64,000 nucleotides of DNA from Paenibacillus pabuli NBRC 13638 (GTDB lineage Bacteria; Bacillota; Bacilli; Paenibacillales; Paenibacillaceae). The position numbers and the translations under genes are program-made. The notes beneath the pieces were generated by a model. It was not told the DNA's origin. It ran no database searches and was given only the letters and a program-made list of their open reading frames with translations. Below are positions 51,239-61,422 of this stretch, in pieces (the stretch's first letter is position 1; every line of letters starts with the position of its first letter). Where the stretch lies: NCBI RefSeq assembly GCF_001514495.1, contig NZ_BCNM01000001.1, positions 186,001 to 250,000 on the forward strand, written 5' to 3'.

Positions 51239-52852
51239 ATGGGGAAAAAGATAGGTACGAAGTTTTTCACCAAAATGAGCAGCTTGCTCCTCGCCACAGC
51301 TATGGTAGTAAGCGTTGTTGGATGTAGTAGTGGAAATAGCGGTGAGGGCGCTGAGACGCCGATATCAAGCGATTTTAATAAAGAAGGTCTGCCCATTGTC
51401 AATAATCCGGTAACACTCAAAGTACTGACGGTTCGCTGGGGGAACATGGGCGATACCTTTACACAAAATCAGTGGCTTAAGGATTTGGAGAAGGACTCCA
51501 ATGTGCATATTGAGTGGCAGGTGATGTCCTCCAATGACTGGGGTGAGCAGAAATCCATTATGCTTGCCAGCGGTACACTCCCGGACATTATTCTGGGCGA
51601 CCAGGTGTTCAGCGACTCGGACATTGTCAATAACCTGAGCTATTTCCGTCCGCTGGATGAGTATATTGACTCGTATATGCCCAACTTGAAGGCAGCGATG
51701 GAAGAGACGCCAGACATGAAGAAAATCAGCACATTCCCTGACGGCAAAATCTATTCGATGCCAACCCGATTACCCGCTCGCCCGAAGAGCCGGAATCAGC
51801 CTGTAATCAACAAGGTATGGCTCGATAAGCTGGGGTTGAAGGCACCTACGACGACAGAGGAACTGTATCAGGTGTTGAAAGCGTTTAAGGAGAAAGATCC
51901 GAACGGCAACGGTAAACAGGATGAAATCCCATACACCGAAACCGGTCTGAATGTGGACTTCCTGAATCCATTTGGAATCACCGACATTAATGCCAGCAGC
52001 ATGATTGTTCAGGACGGCAAACCGGTCTTCTTTCCGACAACGGACGCTTATAAAGAAGCACTTATTTACACACACAAGCTGTATTCAGAAGGTCTGATCG
52101 ATCAGGAACTGTTCACACAAGACAACACCATGACATCCGCCAAGTGGCAAAATGCAGACATTCCAATTGTCGGCTTCAGCAACCAATGGACGCCTGACGC
52201 GGTGTTTGGCAAGTGGAGTGACCAATACGAAGCGATTGCGCCTATTGCCGGACCTGATGGCAAACGTTATCAGCCAGGTGACCCTGGCGGCATGAATCTG
52301 GCCCGTAATGAACTGCTCATTACAAGCTCATGTACTGTTCCGGAAGTAGCGGCACGCTGGGCCGATCAGTTCTATTCCAGTGAAGCCAGCATTCAGAATT
52401 TCTGGGGTGCGATCGGAACTGTCATTGCGAAAAATGATGATGGCACATACACGCTGATGGACCCGCCCGCAGGTACCAGCGCCGATGCCTGGTACTGGGA
52501 TCAGTCCCTGCGTGATTTTGGTCCCAAATATGTAAGCCCTTCCTTTGAAGAGAAAATTAAGCTCAATCCTAAGGCGGGTGACGGTCTCAAACTGCAAATT
52601 GATCAGTTGGGCAGTGCAGATGTAACGACGCCATATCCAAAGGTCATGTACAATGCAGATGAGTTTCAGGAGCTGCCAACGCTGACAACGGATATTGACG
52701 GTTATGTGGCAACGATGCGTGCCCAGTGGGTAACCAAAGGCGGTATTGAAGAGGGCTGGGATGCTTATGTCAAAAAGCTGAATGACATGGGACTTGAACA
52801 GTTACTGACCATCCGTAATGATGCTTATGAGCGTTATATGAACGTCAAATAG
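51239..52852 (+). CDS. Extracellular sugar-binding lipoprotein (LplA-like), system 2
   Basis: A 537-residue lipoprotein with the lipobox VVGC (Cys 29), a Ser/Gly/Glu linker, and the long LplA-type solute-binding fold: WGEQKSIMLASGTLPDIILG, FKEKDPNGNGKQDEIPYTE (calcium-site-like loop) and a helical C-lobe. It is the last gene of the system 2 operon, 39 bases after the second permease, with AAGGGGG as ribosome site. The substrate cannot be read from sequence; position suggests a plant cell-wall oligosaccharide. Confidence 0.9.
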   Translation: MGKKIGTKFFTKMSSLLLATAMVVSVVGCSSGNSGEGAETPISSDFNKEGLPIVNNPVTLKVLTVRWGNMGDTFTQNQWLKDLEKDSNVHIEWQVMSSNDWGEQKSIMLASGTLPDIILGDQVFSDSDIVNNLSYFRPLDEYIDSYMPNLKAAMEETPDMKKISTFPDGKIYSMPTRLPARPKSRNQPVINKVWLDKLGLKAPTTTEELYQVLKAFKEKDPNGNGKQDEIPYTETGLNVDFLNPFGITDINASSMIVQDGKPVFFPTTDAYKEALIYTHKLYSEGLIDQELFTQDNTMTSAKWQNADIPIVGFSNQWTPDAVFGKWSDQYEAIAPIAGPDGKRYQPGDPGGMNLARNELLITSSCTVPEVAARWADQFYSSEASIQNFWGAIGTVIAKNDDGTYTLMDPPAGTSADAWYWDQSLRDFGPKYVSPSFEEKIKLNPKAGDGLKLQIDQLGSADVTTPYPKVMYNADEFQELPTLTTDIDGYVATMRAQWVTKGGIEEGWDAYVKKLNDMGLEQLLTIRNDAYERYMNVK

Positions 52853-52882
52853 GCGATAGTTTAGTCGTGTATTTCAATAAAT

Positions 52883-52928
52883 AACAAACAGGTGCGTTTC
52901 CTTATTGAAGGAGGGCACCTGTTTGTTC
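52883..52928 (+). terminator. Strong terminator of the ABC system 2 operon
   Basis: Perfect 13-bp outer stem AACAAACAGGTGC (52883-52895) / GCACCTGTTTGTT (52915-52927) with an inner TTTCCTT / AAGGA pairing. A U-rich tail is partly inside the stem. Confidence 0.85.
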
Positions 52929-52930
52929 GT

Positions 52931-53100
52931 TTATGATCTGCGTTTCAACAATAAAACGCCACTGATGTTTGATGTTTTTTTGCTGTAGACCACTTTGAAG
53001 CCGATATCATTGTCTAGCAAGCAGTTTAAGGTATTGATCAGTAATGCACCAGGTACCAGTGTGAAGGTGCCCCTAATGAATTCTGTAATCCAATATGTGC
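52931..53100 (-). pseudogene. Coding-like open frame without a standard start
   Basis: On the minus strand, directly after the 42-residue gene, an open frame of about 55 codons reads GTFTLVPGALLINTLNCLLD, then NDIGFKVVYSKKTSNISGVL and LLKRRS, ending in TAA at 52933-52931. The composition looks protein-like, but no in-frame ATG, GTG or TTG follows the AGGGGC that could be a ribosome site; only CTG fits. It may be a decayed gene, a sequencing frameshift product or a CTG-started peptide. No family was recognised. Confidence 0.2.
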
Positions 53101-53229
53101 TTACTTATTGGTGCTATGCTGTTTGGATGGCAGTTTATCCGCTGGCGTACCTTTACCGTTGTTTTTGTTATGACGTGCTTTCTCGGCATTTTCGTTTACT
53201 TTTTTCACAAAATCATGGGTACTCTCCAT
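53101..53229 (-). CDS. DUF4023-like micro-protein, 42 residues
   Basis: A minus-strand gene of 42 codons, MESTHDFVKKVNENAEKARH at the start, then NKNNGKGTPADKLPSKQHS, ending in TAA at 53103-53101. The ribosome site GAGGAGGTG is excellent. The pattern H-D/E-F-V-K-K-V, a Lys/Asn-rich middle and G-K-G-x-P-x-x-K-L-P matches my memory of the DUF4023 family, short hydrophilic proteins of Bacilli of unknown role, often seen in sporulating species. It has no membrane segment or signal. The bases between it and the TrmB-type gene (53230-53421) hold no other gene. Confidence 0.75.
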   Translation of the reverse strand: MESTHDFVKKVNENAEKARHNKNNGKGTPADKLPSKQHSTNK

Positions 53230-53421
53230 GTGTAAGCACACCTCCTCAAAATCAAAATGTGTAGCCTGAATCTTAATATAACCATTGAGAGCTCATTATA
53301 TTTGGATGCCCCATTTGGACGTAATATCACGTGGGAGAAACTGGACACGGGAAGTGAAGGGGACTAAACTGTATAAAACGATATATAACGATACAAAACA
53401 AGAAGGAGCCCGAATCGAACC

Positions 53422-54180
53422 ATGCTGCAGAAATTCGGTTTTACACAATATGAAAGTCAGGTATATGAGGCCATATTTGCGCAGGGTGAACCGCTGGATG
53501 CGACATCCATCGTCAATCACTCCAATGTGCCCAAAGCCAAGATTTATGAAGTGCTCAATCGACTTATTGACAAAGGTACTGTGCTAACGACCATGCATGG
53601 GAAGAAGAAATTGTATATGGCCGTTGATCTGCAGTCCATCATTCTCAAAATAAGATCGGACTTCGAAAAAGACATGGAAGAGCTAAACACCTATAAAATT
53701 AAACGTACGTTTACAGACGAACATATATGGACGTTGAAGGATGCTTCATCTATTGCTTCAAACATTGAACAGCTCATTGAAGAAGCCGATTCATCCATCC
53801 TTTTTCTGGCTTGGAACGAGCAAATGGAGAAGTACCGGGAGCTTCTGGAGCAAAAAGAAAAAGCAGGGGTATATGTGGAGGTACTGGCTGTTGGAGGGTT
53901 ACAAACTTCTCTGACTCATAAGTATTCGTTAATCCCCATACTTGAGGCCAATAAGCTTGAACTTTCGCAGCTGCTCATTGTGGACCATGCCTATCTTTTA
54001 TTTGCGGGTATAGAGCATGATTCATGGAAGGCCATCAAGACCATGTCCAAGCCGATCGTAAAAGCAATGACCGATTATTTCTATCATGATGTCGCGCTTA
54101 CTCAAATCACCAAGAAGTATGGGGAGCAGCTGCTGCAGGATGAAGAAATTGCACGTTTGCTGGCACGATTAATTTATTAA
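53422..54180 (+). CDS. TrmB-type sugar-responsive transcriptional regulator
   Basis: A 252-residue regulator. The N-terminal winged helix (about 1-75) is the TrmB type: FGFTQYESQVYEAIFAQGEP, then VPKAKIYEVLNRLIDKGTV. A coiled-coil helix (about 75-100) joins a phospholipase-D-like effector domain (about 110-250) as in TrmB. TrmB proteins sense maltose, trehalose or other small molecules in archaea; bacterial ones are less known. AAGGAG lies 14 bases before the ATG, somewhat far. The next gene on the same strand encodes an MFS pump, but a terminator lies between them. Confidence 0.8.
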   Translation: MLQKFGFTQYESQVYEAIFAQGEPLDATSIVNHSNVPKAKIYEVLNRLIDKGTVLTTMHGKKKLYMAVDLQSIILKIRSDFEKDMEELNTYKIKRTFTDEHIWTLKDASSIASNIEQLIEEADSSILFLAWNEQMEKYRELLEQKEKAGVYVEVLAVGGLQTSLTHKYSLIPILEANKLELSQLLIVDHAYLLFAGIEHDSWKAIKTMSKPIVKAMTDYFYHDVALTQITKKYGEQLLQDEEIARLLARLIY

Positions 54181-54188
54181 AAAGCATA

Positions 54189-54222
54189 AAAAAAGCTATT
54201 CTTTCAGAGAATAGTTTTTTTT
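54189..54222 (+). terminator. Terminator after the TrmB-type gene
   Basis: CTATTCT (54196-54202) pairs with AGAATAG (54208-54214), extended by A-run / T-run pairing with one bulge, then T8. Confidence 0.8.
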
Positions 54223-54282
54223 ATTGAAATCTTCCCTCTAATAAGTTACTATCGTAGTTGTAACTTTTGAGGAGGATTCAAA

Positions 54283-55446
54283 ATGAATAAAAAAGTGTAT
54301 GTCCTTGCCATTGCAGCCTTTGTGGTCGGAACCGTTGAGCTTATTCTTGGCGGGATCCTGGACCTGATCGCTACAGATCTTCATCTATCCTTGGCTAAAG
54401 CAGGGTATTTAATCTCCATTTTTTCGCTGGTCTATGCCTTGTCTGCACCCATTTTGTTAAACTTGACGGCCAGATTTGAGCGTAAAAAAGTATACATGTC
54501 TACTCTGTTTGTTTTCCTGGTCAGTAATCTGGTTTCTGCATTCAGTAGCAATTTTTATATGCTCATGGCGGGTAGAGCGCTGGGAGCTGCAACAGGTTCA
54601 TTGATTTTTGTCCTGTCTCTTACGCTCGCAGCCCGCATTGTAGAGCCGCAGTATAAAGGGCGTGCGGTAGGGATCATTACGATGGGAGGCAGCGCTTCAC
54701 TGATTCTGGGTGTTCCTCTTGGCATCTTTGTTGGAAATCTGGCCGGATGGCGTGAAGTGTTTATGTTGATCGCGATTCTCACTGCGGTTGTCATGGTAGC
54801 CATCGGCATTGCCATGGACCGTGTGCAGCCAATTCCGGCAGTGTCATTGAAGAAACAGCTTGCAGCTCTATGGAATCCGAAAATGCTGGCGATTCATGTT
54901 ACGACATTGCTTGTGCTTGCAGGGCATTTGACGTTATATGCGTATTTCACACCATTTCTCCAAGAAACACTTGGAGCCAGCTCAACGATGGTCACCTTTA
55001 TTTATATGATGTTTGGCATCGCTGCTGTGGCAGGGGGAGGGATTGGAGGCATGTTGTCCGATCGCTTGCATCCGGGCAAAGCGATTGTGTTAGTTCTTGT
55101 TCCCTTTATTATGAGCATGGCGGTTATTCCTTTTAGTACAGAACTGCCCTTGATTGCTTTCCTGCTCTTGCTAAGTATCTGGAGTGCGCTGAGCTGGACG
55201 GTCACCCCGGTACAGAACAGCCTGATTATCAAAACCTCCCCGGCAACGGCCGAAACGTTAATAAGCACGAATTCAGGCATTGCACATGCCGGGATTGCGA
55301 TGGGAACCTATATTGGTGGAGTGGTCATTGATCAATCATCCATTCTGTATACAGGATGGGTAGGTGCTGTTCTGATCTTTCTCGGTTTGGTATCAGCCAT
55401 TTATGCCATTCGCCGCAAGGAGCAAGCGATTCAGACCGCTATTTGA
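54283..55446 (+). CDS. MFS transporter, DHA1/AraJ-type
   Basis: A 387-residue major facilitator protein with 12 helices. The first helix and loop FVVGTVELILGGILDLIATDLHLSLAKAG resembles the AraJ / chloramphenicol exporter (Cmr) group; motif A-like ARFERKKVYM lies in loop 2-3, and motif C-like GGSASLILGVPLGIFVG in helix 5. Substrates could be sugars or drugs. GGAGG (54271-54275) lies before the ATG. It follows a TrmB-type regulator gene that may control it, and a terminator closes it. Confidence 0.85.
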   Translation: MNKKVYVLAIAAFVVGTVELILGGILDLIATDLHLSLAKAGYLISIFSLVYALSAPILLNLTARFERKKVYMSTLFVFLVSNLVSAFSSNFYMLMAGRALGAATGSLIFVLSLTLAARIVEPQYKGRAVGIITMGGSASLILGVPLGIFVGNLAGWREVFMLIAILTAVVMVAIGIAMDRVQPIPAVSLKKQLAALWNPKMLAIHVTTLLVLAGHLTLYAYFTPFLQETLGASSTMVTFIYMMFGIAAVAGGGIGGMLSDRLHPGKAIVLVLVPFIMSMAVIPFSTELPLIAFLLLLSIWSALSWTVTPVQNSLIIKTSPATAETLISTNSGIAHAGIAMGTYIGGVVIDQSSILYTGWVGAVLIFLGLVSAIYAIRRKEQAIQTAI

Positions 55447-55469
55447 TTTTTGATACTTCCTTAGCTGAT

Positions 55470-55497
55470 GCCCGATGTTTTTCATCGGGTGTTTTTA
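55470..55497 (+). terminator. Terminator after the MFS gene
   Basis: CCCGATG (55471-55477) pairs with CATCGGG (55483-55489), one extra G-U pair, a 5-base loop and T5. It lies 25 bases after the MFS stop codon. Confidence 0.8.
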
Positions 55498-55558
55498 ATA
55501 CCTTTGGAGATATTGTATAGTAACTATATTAACGTTGAAATTTGGAGTAGGGGTGCTT

Positions 55559-56563
55559 ATGAAAATAGCCAATGCGTATTTGATGAAAGAAATCAATATA
55601 AACCATGTACGCCAGGTCATGAAACGGGTGGAAACAGCAACCAAACCACAACTGGCCTCCTTGACCAAGCTTAGTGTAGTTACCGTTAACTCACTGGTAA
55701 AAGAGTTAAGTGATCTGGGTGAATTGTTTGAGGATGAGACGGTGCCTTCCAATGGGGGAAGACCAGCATTAACCTACCGATATAATTATGATTTCAGCTT
55801 GGCCTTGGTCATGTATATCAACGAGAAGCAGGGAAAGGATCTGATCACGGCCACCGTCATTAATTTAGAAGATAAAACAGTGTTCAAAGAACAATATGAG
55901 ATGCCTACCTTTGATCAGAGACGCTTCTATGAAATCATTGGGAACGTGCTGGCCCAATATGCTTCCATTAAAGTGATCGGTATCGGTATTCCGGGGCAAA
56001 CTGTGAATGGGGAAATTACGGTGAGCAGTCATCGGCAGCTAGAAGGTGTTCGAATGATTGAAGATCTTGAAGCGCAATTCGGTTTGCCAGTTATAGTTGA
56101 AAATGATGTGAATGCTGCAATCAGCGGATATTGTGCAAGGCAAGATTTAGACAAAGATCAGTGTGTAATCGGAATCTATTTTCCAACCAAATACCCTCCA
56201 GGCATGGGCATTTATCTGGGCGATAGAGTCATCAAAGGAAAATTAGGCATGGCCGGGGAAGTCAAATATCTTCCTATGGGACTTGATTGGTATAATTCAT
56301 TGGAAAAGGAAACGTTTATTGAAGCGGTATGCAAAATGATTCAAACGGTAAATGCGATTCTCGCACCGGACCAGGTTGTGATTTACCAACGGATGGTTGA
56401 AGAAGATGAAGTTGTTCGCGCATGGCACATGTATCAGGCTGAACTGTTGATGCCATCGTATCCTAACGTTATTCTGATTGATTCTTTCCAGGAAGATTTT
56501 GAAGCCGGGATGCGCTGGTTAACGTTAAAATCGTTGGAACCGGCTCTGGTTCAGTTCAGTTGA
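55559..56563 (+). CDS. ROK-family protein, probably a transcriptional regulator
   Basis: A 334-residue protein. An N-terminal winged helix (about 5-65, ATKPQLASLTKLSVVTVNSL, then KELSDLGELFEDE, NGGRPA) precedes a ROK sugar-kinase-like body with GIGIPGQTVNGEI and ENDVNAAISGY. The Asp in ENDVN is the usual catalytic base, but the zinc motif CxCGxxGCxE of ROK proteins is absent (GEVKYLPMGLDW stands near that place), so kinase activity is doubtful. It is probably a sugar-sensing regulator of the NagC/XylR type. ATG 55559 was chosen; the longer frame from 55535 has no ribosome site. It converges on the GH1 gene, a possible target. Confidence 0.8.
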   Translation: MKIANAYLMKEININHVRQVMKRVETATKPQLASLTKLSVVTVNSLVKELSDLGELFEDETVPSNGGRPALTYRYNYDFSLALVMYINEKQGKDLITATVINLEDKTVFKEQYEMPTFDQRRFYEIIGNVLAQYASIKVIGIGIPGQTVNGEITVSSHRQLEGVRMIEDLEAQFGLPVIVENDVNAAISGYCARQDLDKDQCVIGIYFPTKYPPGMGIYLGDRVIKGKLGMAGEVKYLPMGLDWYNSLEKETFIEAVCKMIQTVNAILAPDQVVIYQRMVEEDEVVRAWHMYQAELLMPSYPNVILIDSFQEDFEAGMRWLTLKSLEPALVQFS

Positions 56564-56574
56564 ATTCATCCCAT

Positions 56575-56649
56575 TAAAAAAAATCCCCCGGCAGAAAATA
56601 AAACAGAACTTTGCATAGCCAATGCATGTCCGTATCTTCTACTGGGGGA
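56575..56649 (-). terminator. Terminator after the GH1 gene (minus strand)
   Basis: On the minus strand, TCCCCCAGTAGAA pairs imperfectly with TTCTGCCGGGGGA around a 47-base loop that contains a smaller hairpin, followed by a long T-run (the A-run 56575-56583 on the plus strand). It may also serve the ROK gene in the other direction. Confidence 0.6.
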
Positions 56650-56686
56650 GAGCAGCATATTGATCTGCTAGATGTTGATCATTTCC

Positions 56687-58201
<1,515 letters not shown>

Positions 58202-58283
58202 TTACACGTCAAGTTTTACTTTTTATTTATTTTGAGGCAAACTGTAATTCATCATAGAAAATCAGCAAGAAAGGAGACTTGAT

Positions 58284-59252
58284 GTGTCCAAGTTCGATGA
58301 AATTATGAAGCGGTCCGGCTACTCGAAAGCAACTGTGTCCAGAGTGATTAATCATTCACCACATGTGAGTGACGAGGCACGCCAGAAAATAACGGACATC
58401 ATGAAACAGCTGAATTATATTCCAAACCGGAATGCTATATCATTATCCACAGGTCAGACCAAACAAATCGGTATTGTCACATCCGCCACCAATGAAATTA
58501 TTCTTACGTTCATGAATCAGTTAATTGATACGGCAATGGATTTTGGATTTCAGACCCTGATCTATACTTCACGTGGTGATAAAGAGATTGAATTACAGGC
58601 ATTTGAAGACCTGAGGAGCAAACGGGTAGATGGACTGGTTATTATGACTTGTGTAAATCACCCGGATAAATTGAAAGCATATTGCGAGTATGGTCCAATC
58701 GTATCTTGGCAGAGAATGGGGAGTGACGAAATTCCGTCAGTTGCCATGGATCAGGCGCAAGGCTACAGGCTTGCTCTTGAGCACCTGGTATCCAAAGGGT
58801 ACACACGCATTGCGAATGCCTTTGGCAGGGCAGAAAGTCTGAATACACAGAGTCGGCGGCAGGCCTATGAATCCTTTATGGCAGAGAAGGGTCTGCCTGT
58901 ATTGCGTGAAGCTTATCAATATTCCATATTCAGTTCATCGGACGGAGAAGAAGCGATGCGAAGAATGACGAGTGGGCCGGAACTTCCTCAAGCGGTATTA
59001 TGTTCGAATGATTATGCAGCGATCGGAATTTGGTCTGAGGCACGCAAACAGAATATACGGGTTCCCGAACAACTTGCCATTGTTGGTTTCGATGACATTG
59101 AGCTGTCCCGTGTTCTTGGAATCACCACCATACATAATCCGATTGCAGAACAGGCTACGCAGGCTTTTCATCGATTATGGGCCGTCCTTGGCAAGCAGGA
59201 GGTACAGGCTCAGCAATTGGAATTTCAACTGATAGAACGTGCAACTACCTAA
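58284..59252 (+). CDS. LacI-family transcriptional regulator (beside GH1)
   Basis: A 322-residue LacI/GalR regulator. The DNA-binding domain (GYSKATVSRVINHSPHVSDE, then KQLNYIPNRNA) is slightly shortened: the usual first helix with V-A-x-x-A-G-V is replaced by FDEIMKRSGYSK. The ligand-binding domain has IGIVTS, GLVIMTCV and the conserved IVGFDDIELSRVLG. Translation starts at GTG with AAAGGAG upstream; an overlapping ATG is out of frame. It is divergent from the GH1 gene with 163 bases between starts, and probably represses it until the sugar is present. Confidence 0.85.
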   Translation: MSKFDEIMKRSGYSKATVSRVINHSPHVSDEARQKITDIMKQLNYIPNRNAISLSTGQTKQIGIVTSATNEIILTFMNQLIDTAMDFGFQTLIYTSRGDKEIELQAFEDLRSKRVDGLVIMTCVNHPDKLKAYCEYGPIVSWQRMGSDEIPSVAMDQAQGYRLALEHLVSKGYTRIANAFGRAESLNTQSRRQAYESFMAEKGLPVLREAYQYSIFSSSDGEEAMRRMTSGPELPQAVLCSNDYAAIGIWSEARKQNIRVPEQLAIVGFDDIELSRVLGITTIHNPIAEQATQAFHRLWAVLGKQEVQAQQLEFQLIERATT

Positions 59253-59338
59253 ATGTGGGGTGAGAGAGGTTCGCAATAGATCATTTGCGAATGGGTACAT
59301 CATTTAGAGAACAGCAGTATAACGAAGGAGTGGTCGAA

Positions 59339-60532
59339 ATGGCGCGGGTATTATTCATTAATGGTGGGTCAGAGGGACACATTAATCCAACGATTGGTGT
59401 GGTGAAAGAGCTGGTATCGCGCGGAGAAGAGGTTGTGTACTTTTGTATAGAAGCTTATAGGGAGCGTATGGAGAAGACGGGAGCTACTGTCCGAACATTT
59501 GACGAGCAAAAATTCATAAAAGCTTTCATCTCGGGTGGGAGAGAGCATGTACTTGAACGAATTAATGGACTTCTGCTTACGGCAGATATTGTTATACCAA
59601 GCGTTCTTGAACAGATTAAAAATGAACATTTTGACTATATGATCCATGATTCCATGTTCGGTTGCGGACGTTTGCTTTCGCAAATACTGAAACTTCCTGC
59701 AATCAATTCTTGTACTACTTTTGCGCAGACACAAGAATCATTTGATCATGTGATGCAAGATTTCTTCTTGAATGTCCCTTCCGAAATTACGGGGCCTATA
59801 TACGAGAAATTCCATGCCCTGGCGACCATGCTGCAGAAAAAATATGAGGTGGAAATCTCTTCCCCCTACGAAGTGTTTTGCAATCCCGCGCCGCTTACAA
59901 TTGTATATACAACTAGGGAATTCCAGCCTAATGGAGAAGCCTTCGACCATACGTATCAATTTGTAGGCCCGTCTCTTTTTTCACGACTAACGCATGAACC
60001 ATTCGACATGACAGCAATTCAAGGGAAAAAACCTATATACATTTCACTGGGGACTATTTTTAACCAAGCCATCGATTTCTATAAGCTTTGTTTTGAGGCA
60101 TTGGGGAATACTGATCACACGATTGTCATGTCAGTAGGGGCTAAGACTCAAATTACTGATTTGGGAGAAATTCCTGACAATTTCATCGTTAAAAGGTATG
60201 TTCCGCAAATGGATGTATTGGAGACAGCTCAATTATTTATCACCCATGGGGGGATGAACAGTACTAGTGAGGGTCTATATTTCGGGGTTCCCCTCATTGT
60301 GATTCCGCAAAGCGCCGACCAGCCAATCATCGCTGAACAGGTTGTCAATACGGGAACGGGCATTCGGTTACAAATGCAAAACTTAACTGCAAAACACTTG
60401 CGTGAAGCTGTAGATGATGTGTTAAGCACCTCTTCATACAAATCAGCTGCTGCGAATATGAGGGAGTCCTTTCGAGAATCAGGCGGGTATCGTGATGCTG
60501 TTGATGCCATTTTTGAAAAAAGGCAGGGATAG
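59339..60532 (+). CDS. MGT-family (macrolide-type) glycosyltransferase
   Basis: A 397-residue GT1-type glycosyltransferase. The N-terminal VLFINGGSEGHINPTIGVVK contains the catalytic-type His and the loop used for acceptor binding; the donor-binding C-domain has PIYISLGTIFNQ and THGGMNSTSEGLYFGVPLIV, with the final QSADQ pair, typical of the UDP-glucose-using MGT group (YjiC, OleD). These enzymes glucosylate macrolides, flavonoids and other small hydrophobic molecules, for detoxification or product tailoring. ATG 59339 follows GAAGGAG by eight bases; the longer frame from 59285 lacks a site. It lies downstream of the LacI gene but is probably independent of it. Confidence 0.85.
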   Translation: MARVLFINGGSEGHINPTIGVVKELVSRGEEVVYFCIEAYRERMEKTGATVRTFDEQKFIKAFISGGREHVLERINGLLLTADIVIPSVLEQIKNEHFDYMIHDSMFGCGRLLSQILKLPAINSCTTFAQTQESFDHVMQDFFLNVPSEITGPIYEKFHALATMLQKKYEVEISSPYEVFCNPAPLTIVYTTREFQPNGEAFDHTYQFVGPSLFSRLTHEPFDMTAIQGKKPIYISLGTIFNQAIDFYKLCFEALGNTDHTIVMSVGAKTQITDLGEIPDNFIVKRYVPQMDVLETAQLFITHGGMNSTSEGLYFGVPLIVIPQSADQPIIAEQVVNTGTGIRLQMQNLTAKHLREAVDDVLSTSSYKSAAANMRESFRESGGYRDAVDAIFEKRQG

Positions 60533-60596
60533 TTCAGTCATTAATTATTCAAAATTAAAGCATTTCTGAGCCAGAACCATGCGGTATACTGAACAG

Positions 60597-60652
60597 GACG
60601 TTTCAAGAAGCTGCATCAGCATAGACGATGTGACTTCAATTTGAAACGTCTT
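60597..60652 (+). terminator. Inverted repeat, possible terminator after the glycosyltransferase gene
   Basis: A perfect 10-bp repeat, GACGTTTCAA (60597-60606) and TTGAAACGTC (60641-60650), encloses 34 bases with a GAAG/CTTC inner pair. The tail TTGTAATAAG is weak in T, so termination is uncertain. Confidence 0.45.
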
Positions 60653-60706
60653 GTAATAAGTTACATATTTCACAAACTAACCGCTGGAAAGGTGAGATTG
60701 AACGGA

Positions 60707-61000
60707 ATGAAGACAGTGACAGGTCGATTTAGAATTGCGGGCATATGGGAAGGTATATCATTGCTGCTGTTGATTTTTATTGCCATGCCGCTAAAATATT
60801 TTGCCGATATGTCATCCCCAGTAACTATTATGGGCATGATTCACGGGATTCTATTTCCGCTATATCTGATTGCACTTGTGCATTTGGCTGTGGTGAAGAA
60901 ATGGAAAGCTTCACGCTGGTTCATGGGAGTGATAGCAGGCTTACTGCCTTTTGGGACGTTTGTATTTGAATCCTATCTCCGAACAAGAGACTGGAAGTAA
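60707..61000 (+). CDS. DUF3817-like small membrane protein
   Basis: A 97-residue membrane protein with three helices. The pattern GRFRIAGIWEGISLLLLIFI, then AMPLKYFADMSSPVTIMGMIHG, is that of the DUF3817 family (YdzA-like), of unknown function and common in Bacilli and Actinobacteria. The start is unsettled: ATG 60707 was chosen, while TTG 60698, three codons upstream, is closer to the GGAAAGGTGAG ribosome site; both give almost the same protein. The ending RTRDWK is short and charged. A large hairpin follows the stop codon. Confidence 0.75.
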   Translation: MKTVTGRFRIAGIWEGISLLLLIFIAMPLKYFADMSSPVTIMGMIHGILFPLYLIALVHLAVVKKWKASRWFMGVIAGLLPFGTFVFESYLRTRDWK

Positions 61001-61023
61001 GGATTGCAGATCAGAAAGATGAC

Positions 61024-61078
61024 AGCAGGCGACAATTTCGGATGTTATCCGAACTGGCCGCCTGCTTGTTTCTGTTAA
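61024..61078 (+). terminator. Two-part hairpin terminator after the DUF3817-like gene
   Basis: Outer stem AGCAGGCG (61024-61031) / CGCCTGCT (61059-61066) and inner stem TTCGGAT (61037-61043) / ATCCGAA (61047-61053), followed by TGTTTCTGTT. It also lies beyond the minus-strand peptide gene and may serve both. Confidence 0.7.
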
Positions 61079-61121
61079 AAGCTCCTTATAGGTAGAAGAG
61101 GTTATTGACGATGCACAGAGC

Positions 61122-61259
61122 CTATTTAACAGTGCCTTGCTGACGATCCGATAGCAGGCTGACCCCAAAGTCGCCAGATGCGTCAGACGCTGGGACAAAT
61201 GCGGAGAAGGAAACTACTGTAACCAGAGCGGTAAACAGAAAGAGAAAAGATTTTTTCAT
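61122..61259 (-). CDS. Small exported peptide, 45 residues (Phr-like layout)
   Basis: A minus-strand gene of 45 codons, MKKSFLFLFTALVTVVSFSA at the start, then FVPASDASGDFGVSLLSD and RQQGTVK, ending in TAG at 61124-61122. It has a classic signal peptide: Lys-Lys, a 17-residue hydrophobic core, and a likely cleavage region around FVPASDA. A mature tail of about 18-20 residues remains. AAAGAGGTT is a good ribosome site six bases from the ATG. The size and layout resemble precursors of exported signalling peptides (Phr, about 40-60 residues with a C-terminal active peptide of the x-R/K-x type; here DRQQG). No Rap-type receptor gene is near, so this reading is speculative. Confidence 0.65.
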   Translation of the reverse strand: MKKSFLFLFTALVTVVSFSAFVPASDASGDFGVSLLSDRQQGTVK

Positions 61260-61422
61260 ACAAGAACCTCTTTTCATTTGGGATGATATTCCATATTTAT
61301 TTTAATCCAGATGAGCTGCTTTTGAAAAGTAAATGTTTAAGAGAGTAAAGTTTGTCCAGACAGACATTCATGATAAACTGTACTTCAGTTAAAGCTGCCA
61401 GCTGTCCGAAAGGGGGATCTCG

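Noticed and set aside
52995-53264. 89-codon plus-strand frame
   Set aside because: Antisense to the 42-residue gene, which has a far better ribosome site; Cys/Tyr-rich random composition.
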